This document shows, in pieces, positions 46,606 through 55,468 of a stretch of DNA of 64,000 bases. The notes beneath the pieces were generated by a model. That model was not told the origin of the DNA and ran no database searches. It saw nothing but the letters and a program-made list of their open reading frames with translations. The stretch comes from Ornithinimicrobium laminariae (lineage in GTDB: Bacteria; Actinomycetota; Actinomycetes; Actinomycetales; Dermatophilaceae), in assembly GCF_019457945.1 (NCBI RefSeq), contig NZ_JAHZSU010000002.1, positions 248,001-312,000 of the forward strand. The letters are read 5' to 3'. Made by a program: the position numbers and the translations under genes. Numbering within the stretch: position 1 is the first letter of the stretch; the number at the start of each line of letters is the position of its first letter.

Positions 46606-47184
46606 TCAGAAGTCGTTTTCGTCGTAGCCGTCGGGTGGGACCTTCTCGCGTAACGCGTCGTCTCGCTCTTGTCGCGCTCGCGCGTCGTCCTCAAGGACGT
46701 CCGCCAACGCGAACCGGTGCCTGTTGCCGGTTTTCGTGTGTCTGAGTTGTCCGCTGCGAGCGAGCTTGACAACGAAAGGCCTGGAGACGTTCAGCATGTC
46801 GGCGGCCTGTTGGCTGGACAGGGTGGCCTTGTCTTCGGTGACAGCGACCAGTCGGGGCTTGTCTCCGCCGGCGAGCTCTGTGGCGTACCGGCGGAGAGCG
46901 CGGACCACGCCGCCTGGCAGTTCGACTTGCTCCCGGCCCCGAAAGATGGTCACGCGGTCCGCGGAGAGCACTGTCGCCAGGTCACCGGACTTCTTCCGGG
47001 CGGGCCTGGTCGTTGGGCCGTCGGAGCGTGCAACGTTGCCGATCTTGGTGGCCAGCCCCGTGGCGGACCTCAGTGACCTGGAGGCTGACTTTGTTTCGGA
47101 CTTGGACACTGACTTCGCGCGGGCGGCGTGCTTTTGTGCCTCGCCGCTGGCCTGCGCCTTCGCAACTGCCTTCTTCGCGGTCAT
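46606..47184 (-). CDS. HTH/excisionase-type antitoxin
   Basis: A 192-residue protein with a Lys/Ala/Ser-rich N-terminal tail (KKAVAKAQASGEAQKHAA), a middle ELPGGVVRALRRYATELAGG part, and an excisionase-like HTH (LSSQQAADMLNVSRPFVVKL then RHTKTGNRHRFALADV). This architecture is typical of antitoxins paired with PIN_3 toxins. ATG at 47184 is backed by AAGGGAG. The frame is intact although its toxin partner is broken. Confidence 0.8.
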   Translation of the reverse strand: MTAKKAVAKAQASGEAQKHAARAKSVSKSETKSASRSLRSATGLATKIGNVARSDGPTTRPARKKSGDLATVLSADRVTIFRGREQVELPGGVVRALRRYATELAGGDKPRLVAVTEDKATLSSQQAADMLNVSRPFVVKLARSGQLRHTKTGNRHRFALADVLEDDARARQERDDALREKVPPDGYDENDF

Positions 47185-47523
47185 GGTCACTCCCTTCTCA
47201 CTGAAGGAACCTCCTATCCGAAATAATCGAAACGACATAAGGGTCCAAGGCGTACTCGGTGCGGCTCAGCGCCGAGGAACAGGCACGCGTGCAAAGTGTG
47301 GCTGACTCTAAGCATCTACCAGCCTCCACGCTTGTGCGCTTCTGGATCCTCGACCGGCAAGATCAGAAAAGCGCCTGACTCCGAGGCGGGATCCGCAACG
47401 CGTAGGCCGCCAGTAGGCCCTCACAGGTTCAAAACAGTGTGTTTTCGCTACGCCAACTGATGGCGTTTGCGCTGGTCAGAGCGATGCAGATGTCACCCAA
47501 GCAGCCCTCGGACCCCCTTAAAC
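47185..47523. other. Upstream region of the antitoxin gene and island right end
   Basis: Holds the antitoxin gene's leader with GGAGG (47206-47210) and an AT-rich part around CGAAATAATCGAAAC that may be its promoter or operator. No gene is supported up to the right att repeat. Confidence 0.55.
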
Positions 47524-47603
47524 TCCGTAGGTTCCGGGTTCGAGTCCCGGGGGGCCCACTTTGTAATCTGTCAGGTCATACCGAAAAGCCGGACCCTTAA
47601 TTG
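47524..47603 (+). repeat. Direct repeat, right attachment site
   Basis: Copies the 3' half of tRNA-Lys plus about 46 bases beyond it (see 43368-43448). The upstream part (GGACCCCCTTAAAC) does not restore the anticodon arm, so this is not a functional tRNA gene but the far end of the island. Confidence 0.88.
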
Positions 47604-48067
47604 AACTGCTCCTTGGAAGTTTGACTGAGGAATTCAGTTCTGTCTTACGGGGAGCAGTTTTATGCGTTCAAGTAGTTCGTGGTCTCAGGATCAACGGGTC
47701 GCCACTGTGGCGTGGCTCGAGGAGGGACTGACGTACGATCGCGCTCCTGCGGAACTGAAATGTAGAGGCGACCAACCATCTGACTGCAGGCGCCGCAGAT
47801 AATCTAGAACCAGCTCCGGGAAAGAAATAGTCAAGACTTGCAGGCTGAACCCTGCAGTACGCGAGCACTTAAGTTCGCCCACCGCCTCAGCCGACACAGT
47901 GCACAAAGGTCAACTATTTGACAACTACCCCCTTCTGCCAGCCCATCGCATGAGCACTTGACGCACCCCCGGCGTTCAGGCAGCATGGTGCTCGGGGAAG
48001 CGCAGACCAGCATAAAAAATGACCTGGCTGCAAGTCTGAATGCGACTAAGTGAGGGACTCGGAACAC
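47604..48067. other. Region between the right att repeat and the RT gene
   Basis: Begins with a 9-base inverted repeat (AACTGCTCC at 47604-47612, GGAGCAGTT at 47651-47659). A transposase-like short frame follows and then about 260 bases with no gene. The end provides the leader of the RT gene, with AAAAAAT near 48014 as the only AT-rich promoter-like patch. Confidence 0.5.
47662..47802 (+). pseudogene. Possible IS3-type OrfA N-terminal fragment
   Basis: A 46-codon frame starts WSQDQRVATVAWLEEGLTY, similar in style to the N-terminal HTH of IS3-group OrfA proteins, then degenerates. The inverted repeat at 47604-47659 directly upstream may be the IS end. Support is weak. Confidence 0.35.
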
Positions 48068-49621
48068 ATGAAACCGATGAGCCAGGCGCTTCTACAGATG
48101 CTCAATATCCAAGAGGCCATGAGGGACGAAGCTAATACTGACCGCAATCTGGTACCAAATGAGCCGGGGTGGGACCGATTGGTAGCTGGCGCCAGTCAAA
48201 TTGAGCAGCAGCTACTGGGCCAGCTACGTGATGGTTTCCATCCCACCCCCCAGGTCGAAGCCCTTGCTCGGAAACCAGTCCATGGCGTTCGGCCAGTTGC
48301 TTACTGGGGACCCCGAGAACGGGTCCTCTATCGGGCCCTGGCCGAAGTAACCCTCCTGCAAATCGCGAAACCCGACCGGTCAGCTGACGCCTATTCAACA
48401 TTTCTTAAGGCGCCCGTAACGCGCGGCTACGAACTACAGCGGCAATCGGAATCTTCCGAGAAAAATATCGTCGGATCGTTTTCGGCACTAGAATCTCCCT
48501 TAAAGTATATAGTTCTATCTGATGTAGCGTCCTTTTACCAGTTCGTTGACCATGGCATTCTTCGGGAAGAACTAATCTTTAATGGCGCCAACTACGATGC
48601 TATCGATGCACTGATCGAACTTATCAGCGAAATTCAGGGGCAAAGCTTTGGCTTACCCCAGCTTCTCGACGCGTCAGATTGGTTATCTGAGGTATACATA
48701 AGGCGAGTTGAGCGAGATCTACTTCAAAGAGGACTGGAGGCTTGGAGGTTCAATGACGATTTCCGCATTGCGACGAAAACATACAACGGCTCGTTGAGGG
48801 CAATAGAGATACTAGACTCTTCGTGCAGGTCGAACGGACTGATCATTAGTGAATACAAAACATTTACATATGGCATGTCTACCTACATTCTAGAGACACT
48901 CGCATTACGGCAATCAGACAGCCTCGAGCAGTTTGACCCGTCCGACGTCGAGACGACCGTCGGGAGCTATGCGGACGACTTCGATTCGGACGTTGACTCG
49001 GCTTTCAAGCTTCTACAGTCCGCCTCCCCAGGCCTCGGAGCCGGCCAAGACGGTCTAGACCTGAAAGACGTAAGGAAAGATCAGATTAGGCGCCTCAGCC
49101 GCGCGATTGGGTCACTGGCGTCCAAAGAAGACCCTCGGGCCATTTCTCAACTCAATAAACTAATCACGTACGCACCGTCCCTCACTCCGATCATTTGCCG
49201 GTACACGCAATCCTTACCCTCTCAGCACTCTTCTGAATTAATCGAATTTTTTGATCTGGTTTTAGCCGAAACTCCGCTTAACGACTGGCAACGTATTTGG
49301 ATCATCAACACTCTGAGCGCTTTGGGACTACTTGCAGGCACTGACAAGAACCAGCGACGGGACTGGACTCTTCTGCAACTCCGGGAGACGAGTGACTCTC
49401 TAGTTCGAGCCCACGCGGTTTCGGCCCTAAGCCACGCAAACGCAATCCCCGTAATCGAAGTCCTGGGACTCCTTGAAATTGCGCCAGCTGCCCTCCTAGC
49501 ACTGTACGCTGATGCACTGTCCGCCAGCGCTCACTCCGAAGAGGGCAAAAAAGCAGTCGCAGCTTGGGGCGGCCAGTCCAAGTTGCAACAGGTACTAGTG
49601 AATCCTATCCCAGGAAAATGA
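48068..49621 (+). CDS. Abi/UG-type reverse transcriptase with helical C-terminus (FNDD)
   Basis: A 517-residue reverse transcriptase. Fingers motif: RPVAYWGPRERVLYRALAEV. Motif A: LSDVASFYQFVDHGIL, with catalytic Asp152. Motif B: FGLPQLLDASDWLSEVY (about 194-210). Active site: WRFNDDFRI, that is FNDD at 228-231 in place of YxDD, both Asp kept. ISEYKT follows. About 250 helical residues resembling HEAT-type repeats make up the C-terminus. This layout fits the UG/Abi (DRT, AbiA-like) antiviral RT classes rather than group II intron RTs or retron RTs; no maturase domain and no msr-like RNA was found. ATG 48068 has GAGGGA 9 bases upstream; GTG 48050 does not. Codon use (tta, ata, aga) is AT-richer than in neighbours, suggesting transfer. 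Confidence 0.85.
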   Translation: MKPMSQALLQMLNIQEAMRDEANTDRNLVPNEPGWDRLVAGASQIEQQLLGQLRDGFHPTPQVEALARKPVHGVRPVAYWGPRERVLYRALAEVTLLQIAKPDRSADAYSTFLKAPVTRGYELQRQSESSEKNIVGSFSALESPLKYIVLSDVASFYQFVDHGILREELIFNGANYDAIDALIELISEIQGQSFGLPQLLDASDWLSEVYIRRVERDLLQRGLEAWRFNDDFRIATKTYNGSLRAIEILDSSCRSNGLIISEYKTFTYGMSTYILETLALRQSDSLEQFDPSDVETTVGSYADDFDSDVDSAFKLLQSASPGLGAGQDGLDLKDVRKDQIRRLSRAIGSLASKEDPRAISQLNKLITYAPSLTPIICRYTQSLPSQHSSELIEFFDLVLAETPLNDWQRIWIINTLSALGLLAGTDKNQRRDWTLLQLRETSDSLVRAHAVSALSHANAIPVIEVLGLLEIAPAALLALYADALSASAHSEEGKKAVAAWGGQSKLQQVLVNPIPGK

Positions 49622-50226
49622 CCGAGCATCGAGTGCAGTTAGAGATAACCGAGGTGGCACTAAAGGCCCTTCGAACGAGCCATCATGACTACGCAACTTC
49701 GAGACATGAGCCTAGTGTTGGACGAATACTAACCGGCCCCAGTTATGGCAGTCTCCGCGTCCATCGTCCGGGACAGATCCGCGCACAAAGTACGTATCTG
49801 CGGATGGTCAGCATAGTAGAAGCCTATATTGACTCCCTCTGTTCCGACCTCTTTCAGCAGCGCGCAAAATCGGCAGATCAAATGTTTAAGAATCTGATCT
49901 CGGATGCAGAGGAGGCATCCGAGCACAACTGGGAGGCTCGCAAGAATGCTTTTAGTAAGTTTCATTCCATCTCGCTGTCCCAGTGCGCCTCCTGGCAAAC
50001 AATCGCTTCAGCAATCATTGTAAGAAATGCTATTGCTCACGGACTTGGTTCTTTGACCCGCCGCCAGAAGAACAAAAAGGACAGAGGAAAAGTAGCTGGG
50101 GTATTCGTAAACCTTCAAGACGATGTACTCTGGGTTGGAGACAAGTCCATAGACCATCTGCTTACTCATACCCTGGCGTTCGTAACAGATATTGACGAAC
50201 AAGTGCGCACTGGCCTACGCCCCTGA
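49618..50226 (+). CDS. HEPN-domain protein coupled to the RT
   Basis: The 202-residue protein starts at ATG 49618, sharing ATGA with the RT stop, so it is translated with it. It is helical and contains RNAIAHGLG at 136-144, that is R136-x4-H141, the HEPN RNase signature R-x4-6-H. Earlier helices include STYLRMVSIVEAYIDSLCSDLF. The likely role is an RNase effector or a partner that senses the RT product. Base use is as AT-rich as the RT gene. It is not in a named family to my knowledge. Confidence 0.75.
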   Translation: MTEHRVQLEITEVALKALRTSHHDYATSRHEPSVGRILTGPSYGSLRVHRPGQIRAQSTYLRMVSIVEAYIDSLCSDLFQQRAKSADQMFKNLISDAEEASEHNWEARKNAFSKFHSISLSQCASWQTIASAIIVRNAIAHGLGSLTRRQKNKKDRGKVAGVFVNLQDDVLWVGDKSIDHLLTHTLAFVTDIDEQVRTGLRP

Positions 50227-50662
50227 GCCATGTGGCCAGTGGAGTGGCTCCTTCGATCTTACGTGGGTGTCCTGCTCACGACTTGGCGGGCCGATCGCAG
50301 ACCGGGGACCTATCGCCACCGCCCTAGTTGGCTTGATTAGTCAGCCGAATGATCAGCGAACTCATGCTTCTGTTCGTGTGATTGGGAGTCGTGGCCCCGG
50401 CGTCGAGGATTGGCAGCGCGCTCGACACGAAAGTTCAATTGAGCCCGCGCCACGCCGTTCACTTGCTCAGTTTCGCTACGCAACCAGTGATTGACAGGCA
50501 CATGGCCTAGATGCCTCACCTGTTCGGGAGAATTGCATATGTATGCACACGTTGGCTCGACGGCTGATGATCGTAGGTGTGTGACATCCGTTTAGTGAGT
50601 TGCCTAACGTCAAGTGCAGAACCTCGTTGAGCAGATCAGCACTGCGCCTTACAGGCTCACGT
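50227..50662. other. Intergenic stretch after the RT-HEPN operon
   Basis: No supported gene. Open frames here lack ribosome sites and motifs. No terminator with a T tract was found after the HEPN stop, and no third copy of the tRNA-Lys repeat. Confidence 0.6.
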
Positions 50663-51603
50663 CTAGGACGCAGAGACTATGTTCACCCCGCGCTGATGAG
50701 CCCTCGCTCGGCACACCCAAGCACCAGGCCGCAGCGTCCACGTGCGCGAGTGGTACCGCTCCCCCAGGTCCCCATCAGCATTAACCAAGAACGTCTTGTC
50801 CGGATCGGCCGACTCCACAGTAATCTGGGTGCCGTGAAGCACCATCACATCATCACGATCAACGTGCTTCCCTCGGCGCAGATCAGCCGCGAACGTCGCC
50901 CGATCCCACGCACCCAGTGCCGTAGCGATCATCACGCTCGCCTTGCGGTCAGAGTGGCTAGCCTCCGGTGCGACCCGCGTGCCACCGCCGACCGAAGCGC
51001 CAATCGCGACGGTCACCATCAACACGTCTTGGTCATCACCGACCACTTCCTCGCCATCGACCTTGACGTTCAACTCCCACCCGCCGCTGGTGGCATCCGC
51101 CTTCAGCGCACCCGCCGCATACCCAGCAGCGCCCAACACGTCTTTGAAACCCTCGGCATTTCCGGTCGCCGCGGCAGCAATCCCGGCATGGACCGCGTTC
51201 ATCACCACGTTGCCGTCCTCATCGACTAGCAAGTCGCACTCCTGCGACTGACCAGAGACGGCGACCTGAGCAGCTTCGCGCAGGTCAAGGGGCAACCCCA
51301 TCCCCGGGCGAAGTCAATGCCAGTGCCCATCGGCACGAGCCCAATGCTGCCGATCTCGCCAAACAGGTCTTCCGCGACACAGGTCGACAGCACCCAGTTG
51401 AGTGAGCCATCCCCACCCATGACGACAACATCACGCCCGCGGCCATCTCGCGGCGCGGCAGCCATCTCATCTCCCGACTCCGGGACCACGACTTCGGTCG
51501 AGGCTAATTCAGCCAGCACCTCAAGCACCAGGTCGACATCTTTGTCCTCAGCCGACCCAGCAGCGGCGTTGGCAATCACCAGCACTTCGCGTTTGTCCGT
51601 CAT
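50663..51603 (-). pseudogene. Diacylglycerol/lipid kinase, frameshifted copy
   Basis: Close paralogue of the intact gene at 54536-55438. The N-terminal half (from ATG 51603, MTDKREVLVIANAAAG, then VVVMGGDGSLNWVLSTC) runs out of frame at about 51302, where one base is missing compared with the intact copy, and the remainder (MGLPLDLREAAQVAVSGQ to TWTLRPGAWVC) continues in another frame to 50663. Also, GTGNDFARG of the intact copy is GTGIDFARG here. A functional kinase is unlikely. Confidence 0.85.
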
Positions 51604-51720
51604 GCATCCAGTGTCATCGCTAGAGAGCGCCATGGGAACTCTCATGCGGAGCGGTCGGGGCCGCGGCAATCAACTGGGTTTCACATCGCCGAAACGTAAT
51701 TCCTATGCGAGCCTCTTGCC

Positions 51721-52461
51721 ATGGCAAACCGACAAGTGACGACTGTCCCCCGAATCTTCGACGACGAGTTCGAACCTCTCGCAGATGAATTGCTTAGGAG
51801 CTACTTCAGCAACGCCGATGGTGGTAGCAGTGGTTTCACCGGCTCTCATTTCGAGACTCTGTCCGGCGTCTGGGACGCGGCCGAAACGTCAAACGTCATC
51901 ACAGCCGGGGACCTGGCCGCTGTGTCGTGTCTGTCAGTCAACATCCCCGGAAGGGCCGCCGTGCGGATCCTTCAGTCCCAAGCCGATGAGATAACGGCGC
52001 TCTTGGCAGCCATGCCCAACGTCACCAAGCCTCTTTGGGCCACAGCCGACGAGGATTTGACCAGCAAGAGCGCCGCTGCCCAAGAACTATGGAAGCTGCT
52101 GCGATCAGGTGGCGACGGAATGGGACCAGTCACTACCAGCAAACTTATGGCTCGCAAACGTGCCCATTTGATCCCGATCTACGACACAGTGGTCGCCAGC
52201 GCCCTAAAACGGAGCAATTCCGCGGGTTTCTGGGCGACTGTGCGTCCGCTGATGCAAGCCGAGGTTGATGGCCTCCCCTTGCATAGCCGACTCGCCAACT
52301 CCGCAGCCAGGGTCGGCTTGCCCAAGGCCGTTACCCCCCTGCGTGTATTTGATGTCGTGGTTTGGTACTCCCACAACCCCCGCCAGCGATCCAGCGTCGA
52401 TGCTATTCAAGAACGGCTTATTGAGAATGGGATGATGAAGAAACGCTGGAGGCCTTCCTGA
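51721..52461 (+). CDS. DUF6308-family protein
   Basis: A 246-residue soluble protein whose motif GMGPVTTSKLMARKRAHLIPIYD is characteristic of DUF6308, an actinobacterial family of unknown role. ATG at 51721 starts the frame. The gene lies in opposite orientation between the decayed kinase and the decayed membrane-protein fragment, at the place where the intact copy has only a 30-base gap. It therefore looks inserted. Confidence 0.75.
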   Translation: MANRQVTTVPRIFDDEFEPLADELLRSYFSNADGGSSGFTGSHFETLSGVWDAAETSNVITAGDLAAVSCLSVNIPGRAAVRILQSQADEITALLAAMPNVTKPLWATADEDLTSKSAAAQELWKLLRSGGDGMGPVTTSKLMARKRAHLIPIYDTVVASALKRSNSAGFWATVRPLMQAEVDGLPLHSRLANSAARVGLPKAVTPLRVFDVVVWYSHNPRQRSSVDAIQERLIENGMMKKRWRPS

Positions 52462-52527
52462 GCGGAGCCCATGGACGGCGGCACCCCTGCTATGCGGCGA
52501 GATCCGCTTTCCTTCTGGTCACTTCCC

Positions 52528-52761
52528 TCACACCCGGACGCGCAGCCACACCGCATACCCAGCAGGTATGCCGACCAGGACCAGCGCCACACTCACCGTC
52601 AGTAGGCCTAGTGAGACCACAGACTGGCCGCGTCGCGCCTGGACGAAGGAAGTCACCATCAGGCCGAGGTAACCAACAGCAGCAACCACTATGACTCGTC
52701 GTTTCGCCCGCATGGTCATCGCCACCTGGCCTTCATCCACGCTAGCAATCACGCGGGCCAC
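52528..52761 (-). pseudogene. 3' fragment of a membrane protein gene
   Basis: The frame [29 protein letters not shown] to [10 protein letters not shown] matches residues of about 235-310 of the protein at 55469-56437. Nucleotide similarity is visible, for example around CCGCATACCCAGCAGGTATG in both copies. The upstream two thirds are gone. Confidence 0.82.
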
Positions 52762-52773
52762 GGTGGTTGACTA

Positions 52774-53445
52774 CTAGAAACTCCCAATCCCGGTGCCAAT
52801 GAGGTTGACGCCCAGCACGAGCAGCAGCACGGCCATAATCACCGCGTTTTCCTTTTGCAACCAGTCACGCAATGTCATCAAAGGCCGGGCCAGCTTGTCG
52901 GCGGCGAGTTGATAGCCGACCACGGGCACGAGCACTGTGGCTGCCGCGATGAGCGTGAAGACCACGATCACGAACACGACTTCGCCACCTGCGAGGCCAG
53001 CCCCACCGATTGTGACACCCGCTGCCGCTCCCAGCAGGAGGTTCTTTGGGTTTACGCCCGACAGCAGGAACGCGAGCCCGAGTGCTTTGACAAACGTGAA
53101 TGTCTCGATCGCCTTCATCCAGCCCGGCAACGCGGCCGTCTGCCCCGGCTTGGGTCGTCCGCGCCAGTTGCGCACGGCTAGCACAATCAACAAGGCTCCG
53201 AGGACGAGCTTGATAACGCCGGTGACCGGATGCGCTTCACCCGGGCCGCCCTCCGGGAGCACCCCGGACAGCAGCGTGAAGGCGGCGACAGCGACAACGA
53301 TGCCAGCGACCCACCCGATCAAGAACCCGATACTTGTGATCTGCGCCTTAGGCGACAGCAGCATCAAGATGGCCGCGATAATCGGGACGGGGCTGACCGC
53401 GATACCGAGAGCGAGCGGCAAGAGTTCGCCGATCACCGAGCCCAT
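52774..53445 (-). CDS. GAP-family (Sap/LysE-superfamily) membrane protein
   Basis: A 223-residue protein with six hydrophobic helices; the N-terminus LLPLALGIAVSPVPIIAAILML and GVNPKNLLLGAAAG are typical of the GAP family, related to the sulfolipid-exporting Sap of mycobacteria. It may export lipids or amino acids. ATG 53445 has GGAGG 7 bases upstream. It lies between the two parts of the duplicated block. Confidence 0.87.
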   Translation of the reverse strand: MGSVIGELLPLALGIAVSPVPIIAAILMLLSPKAQITSIGFLIGWVAGIVVAVAAFTLLSGVLPEGGPGEAHPVTGVIKLVLGALLIVLAVRNWRGRPKPGQTAALPGWMKAIETFTFVKALGLAFLLSGVNPKNLLLGAAAGVTIGGAGLAGGEVVFVIVVFTLIAAATVLVPVVGYQLAADKLARPLMTLRDWLQKENAVIMAVLLLVLGVNLIGTGIGSF

Positions 53446-53521
53446 GCGTGAACCTCCATCACTGTCATCGCGTTTCGAGCATCACAGATGCGACGCAACA
53501 CACCCTGGCGACCAGGCCGAC

Positions 53522-54481
53522 TCATCGAGCCGCAACAATCGGATTGGCCCGCAGTTGCTCAATAAACTCGCGCGTCTCATCAATATCCTTGGGTCGATAC
53601 AGCCGAATGCCATAGAAGTATTGCTGCCCGGCCGTTGTTTCGATGAGGTTTTCAGCACCGCATTTAGCATTACCGAAACGCACCGTGATTGTGCCGTCCT
53701 CGTTACGCGCGAGGTCAGTATCGGTCAAGCACGGCTTTTCAACATCCAGCCAGCCTTTGTTGTCGTACTTGATGATCAAGAAATAGCCGTTGTGGTCGTA
53801 GTCAAGCGGTGGCACCGAAAAGGTCCATTCGTCACAGCCAGAACAAGTCGTGAACCCTTGGACGTACTGCGCATGCTGAGGTGAAAGTCCGCCCCACCCG
53901 AGCTCCGCCGCGAGCATGTGGTTCTGCTCGTCGGTCGTCTCCGGAGTGCCGAAGCCCTTGCTGTAGTCGACTTCGGCAGCTCTGCCTTCAATCTCATCCT
54001 TCACGGCCTGCAGCGACTCCTCGTCATACACGGAAGCCTCAAACGGGTTAGACGTCTTCGACTCGATCGTCAGCCCGTCCTGCAACTCATGAGCTTTATC
54101 GGTCCCGTCTACCGTCGCGGTGCGGGCGAGTATATAGACGTGAGTCCCGAAGGTAAGGTCGTTGCGCCGCAACGTCTTTGTTTCGCCTGGATAAACAACG
54201 GCAGCGATGTAATGGTTTTCGTCAATGATCTGGACGACCTGATAAATATCGGATGCGGGCGCCGAGAAAGTCGCCTCCTCGGTCACATCGACAACTGCAT
54301 ACGAATAGATGAGGTCAACGTTGGAACGGATGATGACCTGGTTTTCGACATTCACCGGCACTCGATTGTGCAAATACTCATTGACCGGCGCCTACTCAAG
54401 CTGTTTTCGGAAATACGACGCGGTCTCAGCGCGCACAAAATTGTCGAATACCACAGTTTCAGAACTATTCACCATAGCCAT
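53522..54481 (-). pseudogene. DUF1254/DUF1214 protein interrupted by an amber codon
   Basis: From ATG 54481 the frame gives DNFVRAETASYFRKQLE, then TAG at 54392-54394, then APVNEYLHNR and IIRSNVDLIYSYAVVDVT in the same frame, the normal DUF1254 N-terminus. The remaining frame is open for 283 codons with the DUF1214-like end FYGIRLYRPKDIDETREFIEQL. A single TCG-to-TAG change would explain the break. If translation restarts at TTG 54373 the protein lacks about 36 residues. Called as pseudogene, but only one lesion is present. Confidence 0.75.
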
Positions 54482-54535
54482 CAGAATGGCCGATCTGCGT
54501 TCAGGGCACAAGAGGCACAATCAATAGAAAGGGCT

Positions 54536-55438
54536 TCACCTGCGGCACACCCATGCACTGGGACGCAAGGTCCAGGTCCGGGAGTGACAGCGATCCCCCA
54601 GGTCCCCATCGGCATTGACGAGAAACCTCTTGTCCGGGTCGGCCGACTCGACGGTGATCTCGGTGCCCTGCACCACGAACACGTCATCACGCTCAATGTG
54701 CTTCCCTCGCCGAAGGTCCGCGGCAAATGTAGCCCGATCCCAGGCGCCCATCGCCGTTGCGATCATCACGTCTGCCTTACGGTCGGTGTGCTCGGCATCG
54801 GGAGCAACCTGTGTGCCACCACCAACAGAAGCACCAACCGCGATTGTCACCATCAGCACGTCTTGGTCGTCGCCGACCACTTCCTCGCCATCAACCTTGA
54901 CGTTCAACTCCCACCCGCCACGGGTGGCCCCAGCCTTCATCGCACCAGCTGCATACCCAGCGGCGCCCATCGCATCCGTGAATCCCTCGGCGTTCGCGGT
55001 TGCCACGGCAGCAATCCCAACATGGACCGCATTCATCACAACGTTGCCGTCGTCGTCAACCAGCAGGTCACAATCCTGCGGCTCACCAGAGACCGCGGTT
55101 TGAGCCGCTTGGCCCAAATCCATCGGCAGCCCCATGCCTCGTGCAAAGTCGTTGCCGGTGCCCATTGGCACAAGGCCAATGCTGCCGATGTGCTCAAACA
55201 GTTCTTCAGCGGCACACGTTGATAGAACCCAATTGAGCGATCCATCGCCACCCATGACGACGACATCGCGACCGCCCGCACCTCGTAATGCGGCAGCCAT
55301 CTCCTCACCTGAGTCGGGCACCACCACCTCGGTCGAAGCGAGCTCGGCCAGCACCGCCAGCACCAGGTCGACATCTTCATCTTTAGCCGACCCCGCGGCG
55401 GCGTTGGCAATCACCAGCACTTCGCGTTTGTCCGTCAT
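54536..55438 (-). CDS. Diacylglycerol-kinase-family lipid kinase
   Basis: A 300-residue YegS/DagK-family enzyme with VVVMGGDGSLNWVLSTC (GGDG nucleotide loop), PMGTGNDFARGMGLPMDL (the conserved GTGNDFAR) and AGYAAGAMK. It would phosphorylate diacylglycerol or a related lipid. ATG 55438 fits the family. The other copy at 50663-51603 is broken. It is 30 bases downstream of the membrane-protein gene. Confidence 0.9.
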   Translation of the reverse strand: MTDKREVLVIANAAAGSAKDEDVDLVLAVLAELASTEVVVPDSGEEMAAALRGAGGRDVVVMGGDGSLNWVLSTCAAEELFEHIGSIGLVPMGTGNDFARGMGLPMDLGQAAQTAVSGEPQDCDLLVDDDGNVVMNAVHVGIAAVATANAEGFTDAMGAAGYAAGAMKAGATRGGWELNVKVDGEEVVGDDQDVLMVTIAVGASVGGGTQVAPDAEHTDRKADVMIATAMGAWDRATFAADLRRGKHIERDDVFVVQGTEITVESADPDKRFLVNADGDLGDRCHSRTWTLRPSAWVCRR

Positions 55439-55468
55439 GCCTACAGTCTTACCGGCCCTGGCAAATGA

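Larger units (their letters stand above)
43368..47603. mobile_element. Decayed tRNA-Lys-integrated island (4.16 kb repeat unit)
   Basis: Bounded by the two att-like repeats. Contents are a broken relaxase, a broken IS481 transposase, a DUF5343-like gene, a broken PIN toxin and its antitoxin-like HTH gene. No integrase was found, so the element is probably immobile now. The internal remains suggest an integrative or conjugative element reduced by deletion. Confidence 0.75.

Noticed and set aside
47524..47596. Second tRNA-Lys gene
   Set aside because: Only the T-arm and acceptor 3' part are present. The sequence upstream does not form a D-arm or an anticodon loop, so it is the duplicated attachment site.
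48068..49621. Group II intron or retron reverse transcriptase
   Set aside because: No maturase domain, no intron RNA domains V/VI nearby and no msr/msd-like inverted structure upstream; the motif set fits UG/Abi RTs.
50227..50662. A gene after the HEPN protein as third member of the RT operon
   Set aside because: Frames here lack ribosome sites and recognisable motifs, and the plus-strand frame that continues past the HEPN stop is not coupled to it.
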